The position numbers and the translations under genes were made by a program. The notes under the pieces were generated by a model. That model saw nothing but the letters and a program-made list of their open reading frames with translations. It had not been told where the DNA came from and searched no databases. From NCBI GenBank assembly GCA_022661535.1, contig JAKULF010000004.1, forward strand, positions 6,324,001 to 6,388,000: a stretch of DNA of 64,000 nt, written 5' to 3'. This DNA comes from Eutypa lata (Eukaryota > Ascomycota > Sordariomycetes > Xylariales > Diatrypaceae). This document shows, in pieces, positions 11,588 through 22,809 of the stretch. The first letter of the stretch is position 1, and each line of letters starts with the position of its first letter.

Positions 11588-12469
11588 TGTGAAGAAAATC
11601 TGTGTTAAACTTGCGTTGACAGATAATGATGTTGGTTTTTGAGGCACTCTAACTAAGAGTGGTAGCCTTGTATCTATATTTATATGCTTTGAAAACAGCT
11701 CCCTCCTTTGTTCAATGGCGAAAGAACTCTTGCCATGTTTATTGTTAGCCTGTATGTATTTTTAGTTCGGAAATATTGTTATGATAGTCTTAAGTAGATT
11801 TAGGTGTTGCAATCTGGAGATAGAACAGTGTTGTTTGCAACTACAATAGAATCAAACCCTGCCAGCGAACCCTTCAGATGTAAAATGCGAGACTAGACAA
11901 GCCAAACCCCTTATCCTCTAATTATGATGAACTAAAGCGCATACCCTTAATACATTCCCCTACTATGAATACAAGAGCGTATGAGTATTAGGAATATATT
12001 GTAAATAATTCGGACATCTTCTTAACTAGAGGCATCTAATATATATTACTAAGCGTTGATTGGACCCTAGAGGCTCTAGGTTCTTCCGCGCCAAGCTGAA
12101 GGGGTCATTGGGGCAAATCCTAGCTACATAAGGTATAAATAAGGAACTAGTCAGCTGAAAATCGGATGTGGTCCAATCCTATCGTTCGGTCGGTCGGAGT
12201 TAAACCCCTTGCTGATATTGTGGCGTAAGCTGAAAGCTGAACCTTAGGCACCTCTAATGAAATAGGTAGGTCTGACCGTAAATCTTGAGAATTTTGCGTT
12301 CGCCGATTGTGCGCTCATCGACATTACCAATACGACTTCATTAGCACACACACAAAGCCCGGACAATGACTATGAACAATGCCATCGAGGTTACTTCAGG
12401 AGGGAAAGGTCGGGCTTCCCTTACCAATCCTCTTTAGTAGAAAGACGCTGACGCGTCTTAATAGAGCGG
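11588..12469. other. Intergenic, no gene seen
   Basis: Nothing recognisable apart from the probable 5' end of the GNAT gene. An ATG at 12366 opens a short frame that stops at about 12437 and could be part of its first exon. No tRNA or repeat was recognised. Confidence 0.4.
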
Positions 12470-13153
12470 GTGGATAGAGCCGCTGATATTCTAGCTGCAG
12501 CTTTCGAGGAAGATCCGGTCTACGCGTACTTTTTCCATGATGTTCCCAAGGCTAAACGTCAAGAGCACCGCCGTAAACTCATAGGCGGCTTTGTTAGAGC
12601 CAGCACACTGAATAATGGGGAAGTGGTGGAGGTTGCGGGCTGGGGATCTTGCGGTATCCTCATGCCGCCAGGGAAGAAGGCAGAGAACCCCTTGACGCTT
12701 CTTCAGGCAGGACTAATACCGATGATTATGAGCGTGGGGGTGTCTCGTTGCAAGGTACGACATTAACGAAACAGACACGTCAGATGCTTTGCTTACTCCC
12801 TGTAGCGTATAATATTCGACTACACCGGGACTGCTGAAGAGCTCAAGAATAAGGCCCTCTCGAAGGAAGAAAGTAAAGCATATTGGTATGTCTTGCTTAT
12901 GGGAACAGCAGCAGACCGACGGAATCAAGGATTAGCAAGCATGATTCTTGCGTATATGCAGGATAAAGCCCGCCGCGATAGGCGACCGCTTTGGCTCGAA
13001 GCCTCGAATCAGGATTCGCGTAGACTTTTTGCGAAACATGGCTTCGAAGATGCAGGCGAGATTATTCTGGGGAAAGGAGTCGTTGGTTCTGACGGTATCC
13101 CGAAAGAAGAAGGCGAAGGAGTACCAGCATGGGGGATGGTATGGCGACCCTAA
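12470..13153 (+). CDS. GNAT family N-acetyltransferase (5' end unresolved)
   Basis: Two exons are supported: up to 12754 and 12806-13153, joined in phase 0 by a 51-nt intron (GTACGA donor, CTGTAG acceptor). The protein reads VDRAADILAAAFEEDPV at its start. After the splice come YWYVLLMGTAADRRNQGLAS (the acetyl-CoA binding RxxG/A motif) and the terminal LWLEASNQDSRRLFAKHGF. This is the layout of the small fungal GNAT proteins. The substrate is unknown. No ATG opens this frame: an in-frame TGA lies at 12449, and the only GTG is at 12470. Either a small upstream exon from the ATG near 12366 is spliced in, or a frameshift has damaged the N-terminus. The coordinate given is the first supported codon, not a proven start. 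Confidence 0.7.
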
Positions 13154-13355
13154 TCTAAGACTCGCTTCTATATGATTATCGGTCTATCACCGCACATAAA
13201 TGTATCACCGCATGTGGTCAAAGGATGGCTGTATTGGATTTGGAGATAGATTCTATCGTCAACTATCCCCATGGTTTCCCATGTGCAGTCTATCCTATCC
13301 CCCGGAGGTCATGTCTGCTACTTATGAAATGGTGAGCGAGAAGAAAGGGGCGCTC

Positions 13356-14414
13356 TCAATCCCTCTGGTACCGCCAGCCAAGCCAGTAGAATATAATCAT
13401 AGCCTTGATACAAGCGACGAACCACAAGCTAGGCTGCACCGTTCCTGTAGCCTTCGATAGCCATCCACCGCAAATCGCGCCGGCCAGAGTAAGCACAAAG
13501 GCTGCGGCTCTCCTGTTGCGCTTTACGTTTTTCTTCAACGGTGCCAGAACATTTTCATCGCTTACCAAATCGCATAGTAGGCTCGTGATTACGACTGTAG
13601 GTACTTCACCCATGCCCAACCCTCGGCTGTTGACGATCTGTCCTGCCGCTTGGAAACTCAGCAACGCGATAGGGGCAAGTTCAGTGAAGTCAACATCGTT
13701 CGGATCCCTCTGAGATGGATACCTGCCGTCGATAACGCCACTCTATACGATTCAGACCATGGTTAGCAAGCACTGCCCATTTAATACGTTGTTTAGGAGT
13801 TGGCTAGGGCATGGCCTCGCGCTTCCAGTAGGTGATGTCTCAGCACTAACCTGTATTAGTGCGGCTGCAGTAATGACGCAGATTGTTTGTAAGGAGAACG
13901 AAATAATTAGGGTTCGTCGAAGACGGGCGCCACCGATCAGCTTATGCAGCCGTGAGAAGGAGAGGCATCCAATGACGAAGAATCCAATGGAGCAAAGGGA
14001 GCGAACCCATCCGAATGGCCTGTTATTCTGTCCAGAAGTTCCTAGAGCGACGAAGACAGTATTCCCTGCAGATTACAGCGAAGTCAGAATTGCCAGGCAG
14101 CTTTAGGGCTTAGCTTGAATCATCCACCGTACCTGTTTGCATCGATACGAACGTGCCATATGCTTAGATGAAAGACTCATTAGCCATATCTTATCAGACA
14201 GTTATAAAACTCATGTAGGGACGTGCTCACCATTATAAAGTGTTCCATCGGTGAGACCTGTTGCGAAGCAACAAGCAAGCAGAGGGATAGACCCTAAACC
14301 TGAAGCAACTTCCTTAGATAGTTGCTTTAGGAGCGTACCCGTATGGGAAGCTTTGCTCGCATTTGCTGCTGGGAGGCCTGCGGTTTGAGTCACTCGTTTC
14401 TCTTCGTCCAACAT
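13356..14414 (-). CDS. YoaK/DUF1275-family membrane protein
   Basis: I assembled four exons on the minus strand: 14414-14231, 14162-14133 (only 30 nt), 14065-13851 and 13742-13356. The introns are 68, 67 and 108 nt, all GT-AG, and the phases agree throughout. They encode 271 aa. Family motifs run in order: PLLACCFATGLTDGTLYN, then YGTFVSMQTGNTVFVALG (the conserved MQTGN motif of DUF1275), several hydrophobic helices, FQAAGQIVNSRGLGMGEVPT, NVKRNRRAAAFVLTLAGAI and a final membrane helix. About six transmembrane segments are expected. DUF1275 proteins are integral membrane proteins of unknown transport or signalling function. The intact frame and splice sites argue that the gene is functional, although it lies beside decayed sequence. 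Confidence 0.85.
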
Positions 14415-14862
14415 AGTTGCTTGCCGGATTGTTTTCTCAGGATAGAACAGCGGTATTCGCGCGTGGAAATAATGCACTTTTCTAGAAGCAATATAAGTGA
14501 GAGGATACCGCGATAGGCAGAATACGCCAAGGGTGATTTGAAATGGCGCGAGACAATAAAACGAACACTGTGAAGAATTCAATTAGATACTGTCCCAGTC
14601 CTGGTAGAGATGGGAGACTCCAAGTTTGCTTGGTCAATCTTGGCTATTAAATAACGGAGCGGTTGGAAGCTTGATACTATCAAAACCTGGCTGGTGTGGG
14701 TCTGCTGGATAATCTTTTCTTTCTTGTCCTTGAACATGATGCTTGGGATTGTTACACCTGCATGATGCGGAAGAGAATTTTTGCCAGGTCAGAAAGTACC
14801 GTTTGGCCGCAACAATTGGTTGCGACTTCACCTCACGATGACTTGATAGACGTAGCTATTGA
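14415..14862. other. Intergenic, no gene seen
   Basis: Promoter side of the YoaK-family gene. Short open frames on both strands have no recognisable features. Confidence 0.4.
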
Positions 14863-15084
14863 TCATTGGACCCCCACGGTTATCTTGACAATGAGTTGAT
14901 CTTCACCAAGTTCTTGGCATCTCGGCATGAGAAAGTGGAGTGTCTGTCCACAATAGACACACTCATCGGCTGCGAGCTGTTTTTGTAGTGTTTGCCGTTC
15001 TTCGCAATCTTTGCCATGGATGGTAACCAAGAAAGCTGAGTAACGGATTAATTAGCCACTGCAGCACTGACTCCATGGCATACC
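14863..15084 (-). pseudogene. Possible gene remnant with a Cys/His motif
   Basis: The minus strand reads a protein-like segment ending at a TGA at 14863-14865. It contains VTIHGKDCEERQTLQKQL, then CVYCGQTLHFLMPRCQELG, a possible zinc-binding CxxC...H...C arrangement. A plausible 48-nt intron (15036-15083, GTATGC donor, CTAAT branch site, CTCAG acceptor) joins it in phase to RQVPVIA upstream. Further upstream (about 15090-15240) similar-looking sequence is broken by in-frame stops and a frame change. I cannot name the family. The likeliest reading is the 3' remnant of a decayed gene. A functional short gene or chance coding-like sequence remain possible. Confidence 0.35.
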
Positions 15085-17637
15085 GATGACGGGCACTTGG
15101 CGAAGCCACATCCGTCATGCAGATGATGGTTATCGCTCATTCTCCGGTTCTCATATGTTGGAGAGAGTAACGTAGCTATGCAATAATGTCCGATATACTC
15201 GCCTTCATACATTGAGATGACCCATCCATCTCTAAATTGCATTGGTTATCATCGTGGCAGGCGAGAAACAGCAGCCAAGAAAGTAACTTTCGGAAGATGC
15301 ACCGTGTCCTGCCGCTACTCTTTGTGGTGAAAAAATAGCGGCATCCACCTACAGCCGGAGGTGCAGAAGTTGGCTAGGACTAGGAAACAAGGGTCTCTCC
15401 GGGAAGACTATCCAACTATTCGGGGCTGCCTTAAACTGAACAATGTTGAAGCATAGCCACGATTTTGTCAGAATGATATTGGCCCATGACTTGGGCTCGT
15501 GTTTAGGGATCGGTTACACGAAGGTAGATCTATCAGTGCCATGGTAACCCAGCCAATAATTAACGCAGCTCAGCCATAGGTTTTCAATATTTATTATCTG
15601 TACGTCGCAAGTTATCGCTTTCTTCGCCGTTGCTAACACCGAAACCGGTTGCCTAGCTGCCCAGAAGGCCGCCAAGTAAGCCAAGTCGGCCGAACTCTAA
15701 GACGTCTGCCAGCACGCCTTGTGACACATGTGGGAAAAGCTGGCGAGTAATGTTCCGTACTGTGCGGCCCACCTGCCACTATAACTTGGCGGCTCTTGGG
15801 AGTTCACATACAAGCTCCCACGAGGCTTGACATGGAATGTAGATCTTGGCAAATCTTGGGCTCAAGGGTCCAGGCGGAAAGGCTGGGCTCCGATTGGTAC
15901 AACGAGACTAGGATATGCGATTCTGAGAAGCATGGGACTCAAAGAAGAAACTACACTGTAGGTGATGCAACTCAGGCACCGCGTAGTAAGACAAACTATA
16001 TTTGAAGGCTTGTGGTAATAAGAGACAATCAAGCACGTACCCGCCTATGATACTAAGTAGCTAACATAACGGTCGAATGAATTTACGAATAAGATAGATA
16101 TTACAGGAAGGGAAAAAAACAGTACAACCACGAGCAGAGGCAGCCTAGTCAAAGTAAACAGATAATCAGGCTTATAAAAATAAACGAAAGTATAGGGTAT
16201 AGAACAAGGTAAAATCCACCTACATATAAATGACGTTATGAAAATGGCATAGTCTTTGAATCGAAGATTGGGACATGGTTAATATGTACATGGCTCCTCC
16301 CCGACGTGAACATCCCTACGCTGATCTTTTCAATATTGGGTCTACAGAATGGTCATGTCGGTCTTCAGCAGCCAAGGGTGCATTTTTACCGGCTCGGCCC
16401 GTTGTGGATCAATTCCGTAAATCCCGTAAAGAAAAGGAAAGTGTACGTATTAGTCTCAGGAACAACTAATACTGGCCAACATTCTGGGCATGACCAGGTC
16501 AAGGGTCTCGGTGATAACTCAAATTATAAGCTTACTTCTACTACCCAGAGAGTGATACCAGTAGTATAGACAGTGTTTGAAATAAACGACTCCTTGGAAA
16601 TCAAGAATAAGCTACAGTTCGAGGATCAGGAGAGTGAATCCTGCTGACTAGAATACTTCTGAAGGCTGTTTTCCAGAAAGCCGGACTTATAGACCAAATA
16701 CCGCTGTTGATTCGTTGGTATTGAATAAGCCCGCATCTACGAGACCTCTTTTACGTAAGGTGGTACTATCTTGGTTACATCTGTAAACTACTTGAGAGCG
16801 TGGTGTCTATAGTGACCACAGATTTACACTATGAATGGAATATCACATGCGTCAATACGTCTCCCTTCGATTGTGTAGTACATGGCTGTGCAATCCATGG
16901 GTTGCGCTGCAAAAGCCGCGTGAAATGCATGAAATGTAGTAGCGTATTAAGCGAATGCAACCTTTAAGGTTATCAGCTGACTAATTCAGGACTTCCCCCA
17001 GCCATCTTTTGTACTACATGGCAATTAGTAAATGGATAACATTCAACAACCACAGCTTTCCAGACATGACATTCTGAATATTGTAGATATGATAGCACCT
17101 GAAATAAAGAAACGTACTAGAAACTCTTTGAGTCGAGTTGAACTAGATTTCACTATGGAGGAGAAAGGACTACCAAAATACCCCTAGAGTCATGGCAAGA
17201 ATCTATGAATGGGGTTGATGATGATCTACAGCATCCAGGACATAGAAACGATACGACCGCCAAGTAGACCAAATACACCAATCGATGAATATTAGCCAGA
17301 ATGTCTCCAAAGTCCGCAGGTCTGGGCAAGACAGAGTATTCATCAATCGACTTAGTATCGTGAGGCTTTTGTTTTCTTGTCCCCTGGCCAAGCATACTAC
17401 TTGAGCTTTATTCAACCTCTGTGAGAACCTCTGGTCACCTGGAAGAGACTTCCCGAAGCGTCTCCACTACCTACCGTAACCTTCCTTTGTTATCAGCGGG
17501 ATGGTTATTGTTTCCATTACCAATATAGGCAAATGAAAGATATGTTGCTTACTATTGATTATCTAGATACACAGATGAACGTAGTCATACATGTTCCCCC
17601 CTAAACTAGGAACATGGACACGGTGCACATGCCCCCC
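15085..17637. other. Gene-poor stretch of about 2.5 kb
   Basis: No intact gene was found. Short patches near 15340-15440 and 15770-15960 have a coding-like feel, but no frame extends and no motif is recognisable. The stretch is probably degenerate ancient coding or repeat DNA. No tRNA was recognised. Confidence 0.4.
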
Positions 17638-18293
17638 CTATTTCAAACCAAAACGCCATCTGCCGATGAAGGGCAACATGAGAAACCTGCAAGGACTACT
17701 TGGCTTTCTAAACTGCCGTCAATGGTGGTAATTTCCTGCCTATCTAGTTGCTCAAACCTGGATTGGAGATACGCCACGTCTCAGAGATGTCGTAGGATCT
17801 TCTTAAACTGGACAAATCAGATGCCCAACCCCGAGTTCCTCCGAGTAATATATGCACAGCGAACATCTTTGCCATAGTGTGCGCAAATTTTACTTCTAAG
17901 GAAGTGTGTCCTGATCCATTCTCCATGTGACAGGAGATCATACTTCGCAGTCTTGATATTTCCATATACAAGATGCTGTCGAAGAATACGCCCCTCGAGT
18001 GCCCGTTTACCTAGCTCCGAAGAAGGTAACACAAGCTAATAGATCGGGTCGATAGTCCCGGTTGCTACGATGATGATGTAGGAGGCCATATGCGCCAAGG
18101 TCTCGGCCGCAGAAAAGGTTATCTCTTTCGATGCTCCTGACCTCGATGGCGATTTTGCAAGAGGAAGGACAGATATCACTTGGTAAGGAGGGTGTATAGG
18201 TGCTGTTGATGGGTATAAATATCTGTCTAGTTTCAAGAGATATACCTGTTTTTTTCTCGAAACCAAGATAACAAGCATTGACTTGCATGCCAT
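17638..18293 (-). pseudogene. Decayed protein gene with three stops and a frameshift
   Basis: One minus-strand frame runs from 18293 downward and reads as continuous protein across three stop codons: a TAG at 18038-18036, a TGA at 17819-17817 and another TGA about 33 bases further on, both at positions where Trp would fit. Coding character continues on both sides (GEWIRTHFLRSKICAHYGKD, YITRRNSGLGI, FVQFKKILRHL, DVAYLQSRFEQLD, LESQVVLAGF). After that, a one-base loss switches to the frame reading LPFIGRWRFGLK, which ends at a TAG at 17638. Multiple independent lesions mean the gene is dead. I do not recognise the family. It lies head-to-head with the PEP-mutase-like gene, only 66 bp from its start codon, so the two may once have shared a promoter. 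Confidence 0.6.
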
Positions 18294-18359
18294 TATTGAT
18301 CTCCCGGGTTATATTTCACATCAAACCAGCATACCCCTACTAAGCTAATCTCTCTAGCA

Positions 18360-19804
18360 ATGGCTCCTTCCGCTATCTACCCGCCAACTCCTGTCTGTGA
18401 GCTCGAAGACAACTCTACCATGATTGTCAAGACAACAGTAGGCCCTATGCCTAGTCAGATCCATGACCCTGTCAAATCAATGGCAATATTGGATACGACC
18501 GAGTTGCTTGGAGATAGCAGCAGTGCTGAGTCCTCTCCGGTGGACGTTGCCGCCAAGCCGCTGCCCGAGTCTAAACCCAACCTATGGCTCCAGCTAAGCC
18601 ACGTTGCCTCTACTGTCCAAGCACCCATGTCAGGGGCCAAGAAGCTCCGTAAGATGCTACAGGAAACAGACGAGTTGATCGTCTGCCCTGGTGTTTACGA
18701 CGGCCTTTCAGCACGCACAGCCATTGAGCTAGGCTTCAGCGCCATGTATATGGTACGTATCTTGATACCAAACATGATGCTTCACACACTCCCACTAATG
18801 TAAATCAGACTGGTGCAGGGACAACTGCCTCCCGTCTCGGCCAGCCGGATTTGGCGATTGCTCAACTGCATGACATGCGCGATAATGCCGAGATGATCGC
18901 CAACCTTGATCCATTTGGCCCGCCTCTGATCGCGGACATGGATACGGGTTACGGTGGTGAGTTCATCATAATTCTAACCAAAGGCATTCCTGAGGACGAG
19001 TCATTCATTACTAACCCCTACTCCGTTCTTTCTTAGGACCCATCATGGCAGCACGTACAGTCGAGCAGTATATCCGTGCAGGGGTAGCCGGAGCTCACTT
19101 AGAAGACCAGGCAAGTCACTTTCAATAAAGCCTCCATTCTTATTTCCCATGTATGAAAGGTCTATATATCGGTAATCTCTAACATATATCCTAGGTCCTT
19201 ACCAAGCGATGTGGTCACCTCAGCGGGAAGAAAGTCGTGCCACGTGAAGAGTACCTTTCCCGCATCCGCGCAGCGCACGCAGCACGCGTTAGGCTGCAGT
19301 CCGAATTTGTCTTGATAGCACGCACGGATGCTCTTCAAGCACTTGGGTACGACGAGTGCATCTCCCGTCTGCGAGCCGCCCGTGACGAGGGAGCCGACGT
19401 AGGGTTGTTAGAAGGGTTTGAAACTAAAGAGCAGGCGGCGCAGGCAGTGAAAGACCGTACGTAATTTTCGCTTCTCAAGATACCTTTTGCCCCAATTCTA
19501 ACACAACTTTCTTGTAGTGGCACCTTGGCCACTGCTGCTCAACTCCGTGGAAAACGGGAAGAGCCCTGTCATCACGGTCGATGAGGCTCGTGAGATGGGC
19601 TTCCGCATCATAATCTTTAGCTTCGCCACGCTAGCGCCGGCGTACATTGCCATTCGCCAGACATTGTCCCTCTTGAAAAACAAGGGCATTGTTGGAACTC
19701 CTGAGGAGATCACTCCCGTCAAGCTCTTCCAGGTTTGCGGGCTTAAGGATAGCATCGAAGTCGACATGAAAGCCGGTGGCACGTCTTTCGCGAATGGGGT
19801 GTGA
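18360..19804 (+). CDS. Isocitrate lyase/PEP mutase superfamily enzyme
   Basis: Five exons, 18360-18752, 18809-18956, 19037-19110, 19195-19456 and 19518-19804, give 387 aa with consistent phases. The first 85 residues are a poorly conserved leader. The barrel then starts at KKLRKML and ICPGVYDGLSARTA-like sequence. It includes TGAGTT, the metal-binding DMDTGYGG (Asp174 and Asp176), AGAHLEDQ, and KRCGHLSGK with Cys211, the catalytic cysteine position of lyases of this superfamily, followed by IARTDA. It should cleave a C-C bond in a 2-hydroxy or 2-oxo dicarboxylate. Fungal relatives include oxaloacetate hydrolase and dimethylmalate lyase, and I cannot choose between them. The third intron starts with GC, not GT. 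A pair of regulators and a dehalogenase-like gene follow. Confidence 0.85.
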
Positions 19805-20354
19805 GTTTAGGAGTTGTTTATACACTTTCATTGTTGATCATCATTGTCATATTCTTATTCATTTTTGCTTTTCTCGTGGAACATATATTCTATATTCAAT
19901 TCGTGTCATTTTCATTTTGGCTTTTAAGTTTTTCTTTTTCTTTCTATTACTATACCCCTGCCTTCAGCAATAATCAGGGGGATATATCTGGATTCTGTTA
20001 ATATTGTCAGTTAGTTTTATTTCCAATGCACATAGATATACTTTATGAACTCCGCGACGTTGTGCACGATCCCTTTTTGTAGTTGAAAAGGGGGTCATAT
20101 TGCTTAGTCATTACAGTAACTTCGCTTCTTGGCACAGCCTCACTGTGGCTGCAACAGCGATTCTTTAGTCTAGTTTATCATGACTTCAGGGATTCCCGCC
20201 ACTGAGTAACTATTTAAATCCAATCATTTCACCTACCCTTGCCATTCTGGCTGACAGATGTTCGACGTGAAGTTGCAAGACAATCTAAAGAAGCCTATTA
20301 TTAAATGATGTTCAAAGACTATCCCGTCCGGTGAATGTCAATTGGTAGCCCGCC
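19805..20354. other. Intergenic between PEP-mutase-like and regulator genes
   Basis: The first 170 bases are T-rich, a likely 3' UTR. I searched both strands for a zinc-cluster exon belonging to the downstream regulator and found none. An in-frame TAG lies nine bases before its ATG. Confidence 0.5.
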
Positions 20355-22749
20355 ATGTCAAGAAGTGAAGGAAATCATGGTGCCGACACCGGAACGGTAC
20401 CCTCCATAGAGATTGGGTCATTTATTGCAGCATCACCGGACAATAGCGAGTTTATCGGTAGTTCTAGTGGGGTTTTCTTCGCTAATACGGTATTTCGGGC
20501 ATTCGCAACATCCACTCCGGGGGCAAATGCAAGTCGCTTAGATGGCCCTGATGTGCCAGACCCCGGCTCAATCTTGAGCTGTCTAGGATCCTCGGAAAGT
20601 TCTCAGGAGCAGATTGTTGCCCCTATAGTCCTTGACCCAGGTGCCGCCAGTGAAACCAATAGGGACTCGACAATATGGTCCTACGGTATCTTAGCTCCTG
20701 GCTTGGGAACTGCTCCCCCACCAGCCCTCGCCAAGAAGCTCTTGATGCACTACTTTCAGCACTGGCACCCCTTTTTCCCCATCCTTCACGGACCCACCTT
20801 CCTCGATGAAGTAAACGCTTTCTATCGGGAGGATGGGAGCACCGAATCGAACACTACAGCAGAAGAGAGGATAACGAAAAGGCTTTGCCGAGCCGTGACA
20901 TTTCAATGTGTATTCAACCTTGTGGCAAGCACCAACAACAAGCACACTCTAGAACCAGCAAATAGGATTGGATCGACCTCAGCCTTGATGGCTTTACTTG
21001 GACTAATGTCCAGCTCCAATGATATACCTTCAATTCAGGCCTTGCTCATCGCGGAAATATATCTCGTTGTCAACATGTCGCTTCGCAAGGCGTCGACCAT
21101 TAATGGGACGGTCACTCGAATCCTCTATCATGCTGGGCTTCATCGCTGTCCATTTCGTTATGTTGGATTATCTCCTGAAATGTGCGACATGCGCAAGCGA
21201 ATCTTCTGGTCGGCCTATGTGCTCGATAAGAGCATAAGTCAGCTCCTTGGCCATCCTTCGGCAATACAAGATTCGCATGTGGATGTGTGTATCCCAGGGT
21301 TGGTCGAGTTGCATAAACCAGTTCAGCCCAGGAATCGCTCAAATGAGACTTCTGCATCTCTTGAGGATCAAGTCCGGGCTCACTTGCCCAAGAACTACCC
21401 CGAGCAAGGTCAAGAAGGGGATATCAGCACTCAAGTGCAGTCGGAAATTTCTCTACAGAGTCCGATAACCAATGCTTGCGATGTTGACGGCGCAAGCTCA
21501 GGCCAAAGTCAAGGAGGTTCGAAACCTGCGGCACATGAGTTTGTGCTGAGCTATTTGAGTACATATTCTCGATTGACTGGTGAAGTTGTCGATTTATTTC
21601 ATCAATCGATACATAGTAGATCTGTTACCCGTGAGAAGATACATAATCTCACATGTAGAATCCAATCAGTAAGTAACCTTTTGATCTTACTTCTCTATTT
21701 CTACTTTCGTATGACAGTGGCTTCGAACATCCCTTATCCCGCGTTCTTCCTTTGAACTCTACCTCAAAATCTAATTTCCGGTCAAGAGTGATCGTCTAAA
21801 GGGATACGTTCATACTAACTCGGCTTATTATAGTGGTGGAACGGATTACCTCTTGCTTTTCAGGACATATCTGAACACGATCCGTTCGCCGCGGAGCCTT
21901 CTTACGTTGCCTTCTTTACTATGTTATATAAGTATCTAATCATACTAGTGAACCGGCCATTTCTGTCTTTGTCAACACAAAGGCCGGACTTCCAGTCTAG
22001 TCTGCAGACTGCTATTGGTGCAAGTTGCACCATTGTACAGAAGCTCAAAGCTCGCACCAACGATGTGTTTCTAATGGCATGGCCTGGTACACTTCCTGCC
22101 GTCTGGACGTCAGGCCTAATCGTAGCATTCGCCAGTCTTCTGCGTCTATATCCTCTCGCCAAGGCTAAGTTGTAAGGGCCTCCCACATTTCATCGCATCT
22201 ACACCTTAAGAGTCTTAACTGATATGCAATTATAGAGAGATCGAGCACTGTCTGAAGATATTGAATATCATGGGTTCCAGGTGGTCGAGTGCACGTCACT
22301 GCCATCAGGCTTTGAAACGTCTTCTCGATCAACTATCGAATCAGGTATCAGAGAACCCCTCTGGCTCTCACCCTGGAATACCAGCTACACGGGCGGAAGA
22401 CAGTATAAACCCTGGATCACAAGCTGAGGACGTTCCACAATATCCAAATATTGGGCAGAACCAAACAAGAGGGACTAAAAGGAAACTAAACAATACACCA
22501 GCGAATCACCGAGGCGACCAATTCCAACCTATGAACATCAATCCGCAAATGAACACAGGCACACTCCCGTTCCCGGTATTGGAATATAACGGACCTGATT
22601 TTGGGTTTGATGCCTCACAATTATCAGGTCTAGGACCTCCTCACCATTTCGTTTCCGAGCCCAACTCCGAGACAGGCGGGTTCTATGGAAACGTAGGTTG
22701 GGACGCTTTTATTCAAGGACTTGGTTTCGACGGTCGTTTCAATATATAG
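20355..22749 (+). CDS. Fungal transcription factor middle-region protein without zinc cluster
   Basis: Three exons, 20355-21668, 21834-22171 and 22236-22749, give 721 aa with agreeing phases. About residue 120 begins the fungal-specific transcription factor domain: LAKKLLMHYFQHWHPFFPILHGPTFLDEV, followed by GLMSSSNDIPSIQALLIAEIYL, RILYHAGLHRCPF and MRKRIFWSAYVLDKSISQLLGHPSAI. It continues into WWNGLPLAF and LYKYLIILVNRPFL. Such proteins normally carry an N-terminal Zn2Cys6 DNA-binding cluster. Here the first 120 residues are Ser/Gly/Ala-rich with no cysteine cluster, and none was found upstream. It may act as a coregulator or inhibitor, or it may have lost its binding domain. The C-terminal 120 residues are Asn/Gln/Pro-rich, as in activation regions. 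It converges on a small zinc-cluster gene. Confidence 0.85.
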
Positions 22750-22809
22750 GTTGCTAGTTTATATGACGATTCGATTGTCACGCTGCCAATTGCGGCTAAC
22801 CTCGATTAT

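Noticed and set aside
15590..16005. Possible decayed coding patch around 15770-15960
   Set aside because: Two frames look equally coding-like and neither has a recognisable motif or consistent splice structure.
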